Source: Rapana venosa
Taxonomy: Eukaryota; Mollusca; Gastropoda; Neogastropoda; Muricidae
Reading direction: 5' to 3'
Length of the DNA stretch: 64,000 bases
NCBI GenBank assembly: GCA_028751875.1
Contig: CM054138.1
Location: forward strand, 37,892,927-37,956,926
Each line of letters begins with the position of its first letter. The stretch's first letter is position 1. The notes beneath the pieces are model-generated. The model saw only the letters and a list, made by a program, of their open reading frames with translations. It searched no databases and was not told the DNA's origin. Below, one piece after another: positions 46,840-57,030 of the stretch. Both the position numbers and the translations under genes were made by a program.

Positions 46840-48130
46840 CAAAAATAATCTTACCCTTTTTCCTTTTCGATATACATAAAACAACCATGATCAAATCCAG
46901 CAAATTTACCAAATTAGAATACATACATTCAGAATTATACACATATTTATCATATATTTGCCATTTTTTCTATATTACGTAATCATTCGGAGCATCTGTA
47001 ATCGTGGGCATGCCTGTAAACTAAAACAATGAGATTCTATTATCTATGATATCTGGGAAATAAATTTCAGTCAATTCATTGAAATCTCTTTTCTTCAATA
47101 CATGCACATCTTTAAAGCTCTAAAATCTTACCTGCAACTCTAATTTTTGACATAAGCATACCACTTTTTAACTTCAAAACGATTTTTCTGGTAGTAAGTA
47201 AAATAATACATCCTCAACCTCAATGACCTTTGATAAAATCAGTGATGTTTTGTTAATGTATTACAAAGTTCCTTTTGATCCAACAATATCCTTCTGGACC
47301 TTTTTCGTTTATGGATTGAAAAAGCTAGCTGATTTATAATGCGCTGGTAAGAAAAAACGACAACAATAAAAAAAACATGTTCAACTGAATTCCACAAAAG
47401 CCTCCATGCAGTATATAATGTAACAAAACGGGGTGTTTTTTAATTTTACTTTATCTAGACACCAACCATTGACATTCCAATGCCGACAGTAAGGGCAACA
47501 TGCATTTTTATTTTGATTTGATTTCTCTCTCCCCTCGTCTTTTCTCTCTCTCTCTCTCTCCACACACCCCACACAAAACACACACAACACACACACATAC
47601 GCATGTAAAACACACGCGCGCGCGCACACACCAACCACCACAAAACACACAAAATTAGCGTATCATGATCAAAACCTTTTTTTTTTTTTTAACAATATGT
47701 CACTTTCGTTTTTAAGATCGTGCATTTGAATTTGAAAAGTCAGAAAACAGGAGCTGATTGACACACTTTACATGAGCACGACGTTACTGGCAAACGTTGA
47801 CACAGTTACCCTGTCAGCAGCTGTGTGACAAGCCCAGGACAGACTCCCGTGCAAGGTTTGCATGGGGGAGGAAAGGGTAGGCAAAATTTAATGTAGGGGG
47901 TTGACTGACTTTCAATTTTTTCCCCCTGACTGAAAACGAAATTCTAGACAAAATACAGAGACACCGCTAAGAAAACTGAAAAGAGACACAACGGACGGAT
48001 ACCAACGGGAAAACGACCTCGCAATGGAAACGGACATCGAGATAGGAACAGTGACTACATTGGAACATGGAACATCTGCGGCCTAACAAACAAGGAACCA
48101 GAAATTGTGGAATTCATGACCAAAAAGAAG
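46840..48130 (-). repeat. Inverted copy of about 14,490-15,790, fairly clean
   Basis: ATCAAATCCAGCAAATTTAC at 46,891 is the reverse of 15,703-15,722 and the match continues with few differences. The CA and GA tracts (47,530-47,660) and the 12-bp TSD site (ACAAAATACAGAGACA near 47,950) follow, and then the 5' end of RTE-like element A, here on the plus strand (GGAACATCTGCGGCCTAACA near 48,066). It stops at the gap in the first endonuclease block of A. Confidence 0.85.
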
Positions 48131-48630
48131 NNNNNNNNNNNNNNNNNNNNNNNNNNNNNNNNNNNNNNNNNNNNNNNNNNNNNNNNNNNNNNNNNNNNNN
48201 NNNNNNNNNNNNNNNNNNNNNNNNNNNNNNNNNNNNNNNNNNNNNNNNNNNNNNNNNNNNNNNNNNNNNNNNNNNNNNNNNNNNNNNNNNNNNNNNNNNN
48301 NNNNNNNNNNNNNNNNNNNNNNNNNNNNNNNNNNNNNNNNNNNNNNNNNNNNNNNNNNNNNNNNNNNNNNNNNNNNNNNNNNNNNNNNNNNNNNNNNNNN
48401 NNNNNNNNNNNNNNNNNNNNNNNNNNNNNNNNNNNNNNNNNNNNNNNNNNNNNNNNNNNNNNNNNNNNNNNNNNNNNNNNNNNNNNNNNNNNNNNNNNNN
48501 NNNNNNNNNNNNNNNNNNNNNNNNNNNNNNNNNNNNNNNNNNNNNNNNNNNNNNNNNNNNNNNNNNNNNNNNNNNNNNNNNNNNNNNNNNNNNNNNNNNN
48601 NNNNNNNNNNNNNNNNNNNNNNNNNNNNNN
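48131..48630. other. Assembly gap, 500 N
   Basis: Exactly 500 N. The left side is element A and the right side is the middle of element B, so the two flanks do not belong together as drawn. Confidence 0.99.
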
Positions 48631-50020
48631 CAAAACAGTGGCCAACAGAAGGACACAATCACTCTCATACCCCTGCCAAAGGGGGAATTTACGCCAATGC
48701 CAAACTATAGAAAAATTTCAGCCTCATCAGCCACGCCAGTAAGATCATGCTCAAAGTTATTTTGAATCAACTAAAGAAGGAGGCAGAAGAACACCTTGCA
48801 GAGGAACAAGCTGGGTTCAGGGCAGGCAGGAGCACAATCGAACAGATTTTTAACTGCCACATCCTGATGGAAAAAACATCTTCAACATCAGAGACACCTG
48901 TTCCACAACTTCATCGACTTCAAGAAGGCTTTCGACAGAGTATGGCACAAGGGCCTGTGGCAGGTCCTCAGAATGTTTGGCATTGAAGAAGGACTAGTGC
49001 AAACCATTCAAGCACTATACAACACCGCAAGCAGTGCAGTCCTTCTGAACAATCAGGTCGGAGACTACTTCAAAGCCACAGTTGGGGTCCGACAAGGATG
49101 CCTGTTATCTCCAGTCCTGTTTAATCTGTTCTTGGAAAACATTATGAGAGAGACCCTCCATGACTTCCACTCTACCAACTCCATTAGCGGCAGACCCCTC
49201 AACAACTTTCGGTTTGCCGATGACATTGACCTCATGGGTGGAAGTAACACAGAGCTGCAAGATCTTACGACCAGACTTGAGAACAGAGCTGGAGCATATG
49301 GGATGGAGGTGAGCTCCGAGAAAAGTAAAGTACTTGTTAACAGCACGAGCAACGCCACTGCTAAAATTTACCTGAACGGCCAGCAACTGGAGGAAGTAGA
49401 CGCTTTTAAATACCTTGGCGCTACACTCACAAAGGACGGGCGATCGACGACAAAAATCAAGGTCAGAATAGCCATGGCAACATCTTCCATGACAAAACTC
49501 ACCACCATATGGAAAAGTAAAGAGATCAGTTTCCCAATCAAACTAAAGCTCTACAAAGCCCTAATTCAGACTATCCTGCTGTATGGAAGTGAAACCTGGA
49601 AACAGCAAAGCGAATCCAGCCATTTGAAACAAAATGCCATAGAAAACTACTGGGCATATCCTGGAGAGAACGAAAGACCAATGAATTTGTCAAGAGTCAA
49701 ATAACAGGGCTGGCAGGTCCACAGAGGGGTTCCTGTTCTCACCATCGTCAAGAAGAAAAAGCTGACATGGTTCGGCCACGTCACCCGCCACAACACTCTG
49801 CCAAAAACAGTACTGCAGGGAACACTCGAAGGTGGCAGAAAGAGGGGAAGACAGAACAAGTCATGGATGGACAACATCAGAGAATGGACCAGGATGAATG
49901 ACTCGGCACTACTGCGCAGAGCCGAGGACCGAGATGGATGGAGGAGGCTTACCACGGCATCGTGTCTCCCCCACAACCGCCAAGGTCACGGGTCTGATGA
50001 TGATGATGATGATGATGTTA
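48631..50020 (+). mobile_element. LINE 'B' copy 1, RT to 3' end
   Basis: It opens in the RT fingers (KTVANR, about 48,632) and continues through EEQAGFRAGRSTIEQIF (about 48,800-48,850), a frame change near 48,880, and FIDFKKAFDRVW. A 243-codon open frame (48,973-49,704) carries VGVRQGCLLSPVLFNLF (about 49,085-49,135), FADDIDLMGGSN and YLGATLTKDGRS, then ILLYGSETWK. After another frame change near 49,705 the C-terminus reads TWFGHVTRHNTLPKT and GRQNKSWMDNIREWTR. The 3' end is a (GAT)n tail at about 49,996-50,018. All RT catalytic blocks are present, making this and 28,953-31,418 the best preserved RT sequences in the window. Confidence 0.8.
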
Positions 50021-50070
50021 CATTTATTTTTTGTCAAATATCACTTTGAGTAAATTAAAGAATACACATA

Positions 50071-50071
<1 letters not shown>

Positions 50072-50140
<69 letters not shown>
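50072..50140. repeat. (CT)n microsatellite between B and C2
   Basis: CT repeats with short CCT interruptions, directly upstream of the C2 5' end. Confidence 0.9.
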
Positions 50141-50147
<7 letters not shown>

Positions 50148-51484
50148 GGGGGAGGGGGGGTCATCATGTGATGTGAAGGAGAAGACGTACTGAAATTCCT
50201 CTGGTATTTTTGTGAAGTAGCATCTAGTTCTAAGTGGTTTTAGTTTCTCATTGTTGGCAGGAGGATGGGAATCTCAGTGCAACTGTACAGGTCTGTCTGT
50301 GGGACATTTGCAGCAGTATTTGCCTGTTTCATGTCCAAACGGGCAGAATTCAAACCTGCCATGCTACCTCCCTCCTGACACTGAAAAGCCGGCGAGATGG
50401 TGTCATTTTGGGGACTGACCCCACCTTCTATTGGGGGGCGACATTTTTTGCTGGGGGGGGACTGGAGACCGCCCGGCCCCCCCCCCCCTTCCCCCTAAAA
50501 CACTGGCCCAAGGGACGAAAGCTGAGACAAACATTTGACAAGGCTGGGGGTCAAATTTCGCGGGAAGCCTTCCGCAACAAAACCCTGCAGGGGTGGCTGC
50601 CAAACACCCTACGACCGTACAACACAAAAGGGATTCCTCTCCTGCACAATCCCCGGGAACGACGCTAACACGGAAGACAAAAATGAAGCGGGAAAACCTA
50701 TTAATTTACTGTGGACATTTCAAAAGAGGTTTTCGGGGTTTTACAGCGTTTGGGTTTTGAAAGAAGAAATGGCGACCTAAAAAAGACATACATTCAGAAA
50801 AAAAAATAAAAACTACGACAGAAAATCAGAACGACGAAAAAGGGGGATGCGGGAAAAGGGGGCTGAAAACAAAATGCACGGTTGAAAAAACATCATTTTT
50901 TAAAGGTTAGAGAAAATCAAATGGGGTGGTGCTGAGTGAAGGGGCGTAAAAAAATTTCTTCTTTCTGAAAAAAGGGATGTAAAGGAGAAAATTTTTAAGA
51001 GGGCCCAAATTCAATTCAAAGCTAATCCCCTATTATGCCAGATGCTGTTTTTTCAGGATAAGATTAGAAAAATAAAGGAAAATCTCCCCTGAAGGCTCTA
51101 GTCTTTTGAGATGAGTTTTTTCCAGTCTTTTGGGGAAATTGGGGTGAAAAAGCCCCAATTTTAAAGAGTGCTGACAGAGGGAAAAATAAGAATGTTTTTT
51201 GCCATCTAAATAAACGAAAAAAGGGGCCCCCAAATGTCTCCAAAGAAAGGAATAGCTTTTGGGGCCCCCCATAACCCACTCTCAAAAATTCACAGGGTAA
51301 GCCAAAAGTAAACCTACACCATAAAAAGTGGGCCAAGTCCACACAGTGCTGTGGGCCTAGAGCCTGAGCAATAGGGCTTTGTGCTGGGGACTGACAGACA
51401 CAGAAGTGCCCTTAAAAGCAGAAAAAGAAATCGTCAAGGTGTACTAGGTTTGGGTAACTCTTCCCCCAAGATTTTCGGGTTGTA

Positions 51485-51780
51485 GGGGGGATAGCCAGTG
51501 GTAGGGCCCCGCTTTCCCCCACCTTTAAGCCAAATGGTTACCATTGGATGGGGGACCCTTTTCCCTTGATTCATACTTTCCCCCCATTTCACCCACTGTA
51601 AATGGGACCCCCTTTTTTAGGGGCAGGAAGGGAAAAACAGGGGGAGAGGGGATGGGCGCCACCTTAAATATGCTCCCCCTAAAAATGGGCCCCTTGACCC
51701 TGCCCCCTCGACCTTATAGGTAGGGGACTTCTTTACCTTTTTTTTTTTTGGCGCCCTCCAAAAAAGACCCTGTTTTAAAA
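51485..51780 (+). mobile_element. tRNA-headed SINE, family 2, nested in C2
   Basis: Compared with C at 6,510-6,522, about 300 bp are added here. The insert begins GGGATAGCCAGTGGTAGGGC (A-box-like), has AAATGGTTACCATTGG where a B box would sit, and ends in a run of T and GGCGCCCTCC. Sequence quality is poor, so the boundaries are within about 10 bp. It shares no body with SINE family 1. Confidence 0.45.
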
Positions 51781-53489
51781 ATTTTAATGTGGCGACGATG
51801 ATAGCATAACGGGTTTCAGTTCTCAATAGATAGGTTAGTGTTTTTTTTAAATTTTAAAAACCCTTGAATCTAGCAATAAAAAGAAACAAAAAAAAAAGTT
51901 TCCCTTTTTTTAAAATCTGGAATGTAAAGGGGCTTTCAAAACTCCTAAGGGATTTTGATTTTATGTGGGTTCGTTTTTAGTCGACGAAACACCGGAAAAA
52001 TCCGCCAAGTTTTTAGTGGTTCCCCTTTTGTAATTTCGGGAATGGGTGAATTATTTTGTTTAATAAAGTATGGGCTACCGTTGGAAATGTTTGGATTTTC
52101 CTTTATTCAACATTTGTTGTTTTTTTTTTGACAAAATTTTTGTTTGTACTCAAGGTTTGTTTATTGGTATTGTGTAAAAAACCCCCCTAGGTTCCCATTT
52201 TATCAGTTTACGATAAAAAAATTGCATGCGGGGAAGAATTTTTAGTCAATATTGTGTTTTTAGAGAAGTGATAAAATACTGGTGGAGTCTTAAACAGCAG
52301 CCCCAAAAAACTTTCTTCTTTCATTAGCTTTATTTAAATTAAGATTCCCTTTAAAAAGCATGTCTCTCGTAGGAACGTTTCAAGTTTCTGTATCAAAATT
52401 AGGTTTTTTTTTGAATAGTTCCGCTCGGGGGTTCTTTTAAAAAAATGGGTTGCTGTGCCACTAGGACGCTAAACATTCTTTTGGGGGATGCTTTTGTTTA
52501 AGATTTTTTGTTATGTCAGAGATTTTTTCTCTCATTTTTTACCTGTTTTTTAAATTTTTTGCGGCGCCCGTTTCTACACCTTCCTGTTAAATTTAATATA
52601 AATTCATTTAATATATTTTACGGAACTGGGACCCAAATTGGGGAAAAGTTTGTGTGGGAAAAAAAACAAACCTCATTTTATAAAAAATCTCTGTGAAGAA
52701 CATTGTGAACAATTTCAAATGCCTTTCCAAAGATTGATGAACATGGATGAAACTAGATTTTTGGGAAAGACTCATAAATACCATGGGTTTTTGAAAAAAA
52801 GGTTTAAACAATTAAAAAACAAATGATTATGGTTTTTTTTGAATGAAAAAATGAAAAGAGGGTCAAAAAAAATTCGAAGTCTTACCGTAAAAAAGTTAAA
52901 AAAATGCAGAGAAAAACTTTCTGTATCCAAAAAGGGGAAAAAATACATCTGAAGGAAAAAGATAAAAAATTTAAAAAGAAATTTCTTGCAGAATGATTTT
53001 TTCATTATCCAATTCAGTTTTGGGAAAAAATTAAAGGGGGTTCATTTAGAAAGAGTCAGCCAAAAGAAAATATACTGTCAACAGATGGTTTTTCAGCACT
53101 TCAAAACCCCGTAGAGCAGATCAGAGACAACCTTACTCTGATGGGGACTAGAAGAAACTGAGGAAAATTTTTATCGTCCCTATGTAAAGATAAATTAGGC
53201 ATTAGAAAACTTAAACTGAAAAAAGGGCCCTTGGGGTCAAATTCTTGGAAATTATTAAAACAAATGGTGGGAAAAAATTTTTCGAAAATTTTTTCAAGAA
53301 AACTTTTTATTTCTTTACCTAAATGGTTGTTTTTCTTCTCTTCAAACCAAAATGATTTGAAACCCAAAACTCGAGGCTCCTTAGTGAATAGTATGGTACA
53401 TACCCTCATTTTAAATTTGGGTTCAGAATTTTGGTTTTAAAAAAAACAACTTGAGTGAAAACCAAATGGGTTTTAAGAGGGGGTTCCCC

Positions 53490-53905
53490 AATTCCTAAGC
53501 TCTTCAAAGCTCTAATTCAGATTTCTCTGTCGGAATAAAAAGGACATTGATGCTGAAACAAAAGCTTCCCCCTTGAAACAAAAGCCAAAAAAAATGCTGG
53601 GCATTCCGGGAAAAAAAAGACCTGTTTGCAAAAGTCCAAATAAACGGGGGAGGGCCCAGGCCCCTTCCCCATATCAAAAAAAAGTGACTGGTTTTGGCCC
53701 GTCACCCCCACCACGCCCAAAAAAATCTGCAGGGGCACTCAAGGGGCGAAAGAGGGGAAACAGCAATCTTGGGCAACATCAAGAAAGGGCCAAGGATTAT
53801 GTCGGGACTATGGGGCAGAGCGAGGACCGAGATGGAGGGGAGCTTTACCAGGCACGTCTTTGTGTCTCCCCCCGCCGCCAAGGGCACGGGGCATGATGTT
53901 TAGAT
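53490..53905 (+). mobile_element. 5'-truncated LINE B fragment nested in the RT of C2
   Basis: C2 is interrupted after GGTTTTAAGAGGGGG (the AGFKRG motif) and resumes near 53,965 with the motif A region (GGCATTTATTCTGTTAATAG, 53,999 onward). The insert corresponds to the last 420 bp of element B: CTCTAATTCAGA, GGGCATTCCGGG, GTCACCCCCACCACGCC, GAGGACCGAGATGGAGG, and a GGGGCATGATG end matching the B tail. Confidence 0.65.
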
Positions 53906-55411
53906 TCCACTTAGGTCCCCTTTTTTTTTACTTGTTTTATCTAGAAAAAATTTTTTCAAAACCCTAAACTCTAGTAGCATTTTTGACTTTTTAAAAGGCA
54001 TTTATTCTGTTAATAGAAATTTTTAGGCCTATCCTCCGAAAAAAAGGGTGAAGGGTAAATTAAAACGTTTTTGGGCTAGTATCGGAATGTCAAAAGCAGA
54101 ATAAATTGGATCAATGCGGACATAAAATACGCACCACGGGGTCAAACGGGGATTTGTACCCCTTTTTTTTTCTGTTTTTCATTAAGATTTTTATTGAATT
54201 TTATAATAATAAACGGTGCTAAATTTCCCCCAAATTTAAAAAATTGTTTTTTTTCTCTTCGTTTTCATCCGCTATCGAAACGTTGTAGGGTTCAACACAG
54301 CTGTGTTAACATGCTGCAACAGCACTTTAACTTAAGGGTTTAATCGAAAAATAAATTGTTGTTTTCAGAAAAATGGTTTTTAGGGCTACGAAAAAAGGCT
54401 GTACAATGGAAAAAATGCCCTTTATTTTAAAGTTAAAAATATCTGGAAACTGTTTTTTTCAAATTTTTTTACAACTGCAGTAAAGATCGGAATCGAGGCA
54501 AAAAAACTTTTAATTTTTTTGAAAAAAATTTTAAAAATTTTTAAAATTGGTTTTTTTCTTGTTTAAATGTTATTTATGCACAAAAAAAAACCCCCCTGTG
54601 GTAAAATTAGCCGGAAATTTGGGGACTGGGTTCCGTAACATTGGGAAACAAACCTTTTGCTCTAAACGTTTTCTAGGGTTAATAGCGTAACCCAAATGAT
54701 CGTTTACAGTAAACCAATAGATACCCCTATGTTTTAAGCTGCTGTAAGAGCATGAGATTTGGGTTAAGATTCACATAAGGATTGCGGGTTTCCTTTTAAA
54801 TCTTACAAGATCTTTAAAGATCTAAATTTAAGGGAAAAGCACCTGGTTCCAAATACTACCCTTTTTTTTTGTACTTGCTTTTGGGGTTTGTTTGGGTCAA
54901 TCAAGGGTTTTTGGAAATTGTAGGAGTTTACAATTTTTAGGGAAAACTGTTGACGCCGTTGGCAGAGTGGTGCATTTTCAAAACGGGAAAAATTTTTTAA
55001 ATGTACAGACAAATTTTATTCACACGATGCAAACTTATCTAAAGCTTGATATGGACATACATTTGAAAAGAATTATGTCTAAGTTTTATAACTTTATATA
55101 TATAGAACATGATGATGATGACCTCAGGTTGCTATGCCCATTATGTAAGCAAACAGTGGAAGATGAAATTCATTTTATGCTGTGCTGTCCAGTATTAGAA
55201 GATGTAAGACAGAATTCCATTCCAGTAAAGTATAGTAGACAGCCTAATTTATTTGGATTCTGTCTACTCATGGCATCTAGTCACCCTGAGATTGTGTGCA
55301 GCCTTGCTTTATATTTGTGTAAAGCCTTTAGAATAAGAGAAATCTTGGTTTCTTAGGTCATATTTTTTTAACTGATTTTTTATTGTGGTAGTTGTGGGTA
55401 TACATTAACAC

Positions 55412-55412
<1 letters not shown>

Positions 55413-55448
<36 letters not shown>

Positions 55449-55457
55449 GGGGGGGGG
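55413..55457. repeat. (GT)n plus poly-G in the C2 3' UTR
   Basis: GT repeats run into 11 G. The first C copy lacks this tract at the corresponding place. Confidence 0.9.
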
Positions 55458-55539
55458 TATTACTTATTGTTCTCACTAAAATACTGAGCAGTTTGGCAAA
55501 CCCCCTTCAAGTATGGGCCAGTTTGAGTTCGAGTGGCAA

Positions 55540-57030
55540 CTCTACAAGTTGTGCAGCCTTTTCCAGATGTCCTTAAACGACTGCCATTAATACTTCAAGC
55601 CGTGCTGAATGCAGTACTGAAACAAATGTGTCTACTTTTAAAATCGAAGGCAGAGGCATTCAGACTTGTCATTATTCTAAGAATGTCACCTTCAACTTCA
55701 AATCAACGCCTTTCAACACGGAAAAAACCCCCTTACAAGCTCTAAGAGAGCTAAATAAAAAGAAAACACTGGACAAGTTAAGAAAGACACTGGGTAGCAA
55801 TTCTACCCAGTCATCATTACAACATTGATTTCAAGAACAAACATTTTCCAAGTGCTTTTTGTGTCTCCCTCAAGCAATCATTCAGAAGAAGAGAGTTGAC
55901 ATGCTCCATTGTGAAGTAAAGTCAAGTGACTGTGTGCCGTGACTAATGCCTCCATAGTGACTCATCAGATTTTCGAAATGGGTAGGGAGGACAGGAGACT
56001 CATGATAAATGTGTACATAGAAAACTTGACACTTTGCAAGAAGTTAGTGATACTGGTTCTGATTTCTGGAGAGAGTATGTGAGAATGTGCAGTTGAAATA
56101 TGAGGGTATTAATGAACCACAAATGCCACATATAGCATCTGAACTCACATTGTCTGATCTTATGCTTACACAAATTCAGAAAAGAAATTGTAAAGAACAC
56201 AAATGGTCCCATCATACACATTAAAGATAAGACAAAATCGATTAGACAAAGTCAGAGCACTGTTTAAATGCAGGACATTCCATCACATGTTTTAAAAGGT
56301 GACTCACTGATGACATAGAAAGCATTGAAGAATTATGATGGTGGGTCAGTAAGTGGTAATACTTGATGGTAATAAAACCACTAAATATCAATAATAAAAT
56401 TAATAATAATGTATGGATTTATATGCGCTGAATCTTGTAAAGAACAAATCAAAGCGCTCAATTTATCTTCATACACTATTAAAGTCAACGGCAGATTTCT
56501 CCGTGAAATTCGGGCTGCTCTCCCGGAGAGCGGGAGAACGCGTCGCTACTTTAGCGCTGCCACCTTTCACACTTTATTTTTTTTTTTTTTTTTTTTTTTT
56601 GTTTTTTTTTGCAGCTGTATTTGTTTCCCTATAAGATGATGTAAATCAACCCATGATGTGGTAACAATGTCATAATAAACATTGTGTTGCACTTGTACTT
56701 GGAATCATATGTTTCTTTTTTTTTAATTGTTACTATAAGACACCTTCAACCTTGAATCAACGCCCTTCATCATATGACAACATTGTGAGGTTAACCCAGT
56801 GACTGTTTTTTTGTGGCCAATACTTCCTTGATACTTCCTTCCAATAGATGTGTAGGGGAAATACAAAGGCTTGTGTAAAATACCTCACATTAGGGAAAAA
56901 GTGAGCGGTACTGATTGTGGGGAGAGTGTGTCAGAATGCAGGGGTGTGTTGGAACATGAGAGTGAGGTGTCTTCCACAGAAAACAAATATTGCATCTGAA
57001 CTTAGTTTGATGTGATGTGCCTACAGAAAG
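55540..57030. repeat. Unassigned region with a diverged direct repeat
   Basis: Two pairs of similar segments occur in the same order: CACCTTCAACTTCAAATCAA at 55,687 with ACACCTTCAACCTTGAATCA at 56,741, and a block at about 56,040-56,155 with one at about 56,890-56,998, both containing GGAGAGAGTATGTGAGAATG / GGGGAGAGTGTGTCAGAATG and GCATCTGAACT. This suggests an old tandem duplication of about 0.9-1 kb. A few frames of 60-75 codons occur but none has a recognisable motif. Confidence 0.4.
56403..56640 (+). mobile_element. Mollusc-type dispersed repeat fragment
   Basis: It starts with ATAATAATGTATGGATTTAT and ATGCGCTGAATCTTG, contains ACAAATCAAAGCGCTCAATT, then GGGCTGCTCTCCCGGAGAGC and GGGAGAACGCGTCGCTAC, and ends in a long T run and CAGCTGTATTTGTTTCCC. 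I recall this set of blocks from dispersed repeats of gastropod genomes, where a SINE-like core can follow. It sits between the two halves of the diverged direct repeat and explains their unequal spacing. Confidence 0.45.

Larger units (their letters stand above)
50160..55535 (+). mobile_element. LINE 'C2', second C-family copy, mostly low quality
   Basis: The 5' end (50,165-50,400) and 3' end (55,020-55,535) are clean and match C at 5,120-5,360 and 10,310-10,840. Between them errors occur every few bases. Order is conserved: ORF1 (about 50,450-51,260), endonuclease (about 51,900-52,600), RT linker (52,630-53,200), RT palm (about 53,450 and 53,985-54,300), C-terminus (54,780-55,356). The clean end encodes a 154-codon frame (54,892-55,356) ending in CPLCKQTVEDEIHFMLCCP and the same terminus as C. 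It lacks the TTAA transposon of C but holds two other nested elements. A GTTTGAGTTCGAGT tail ends it. Confidence 0.75.
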
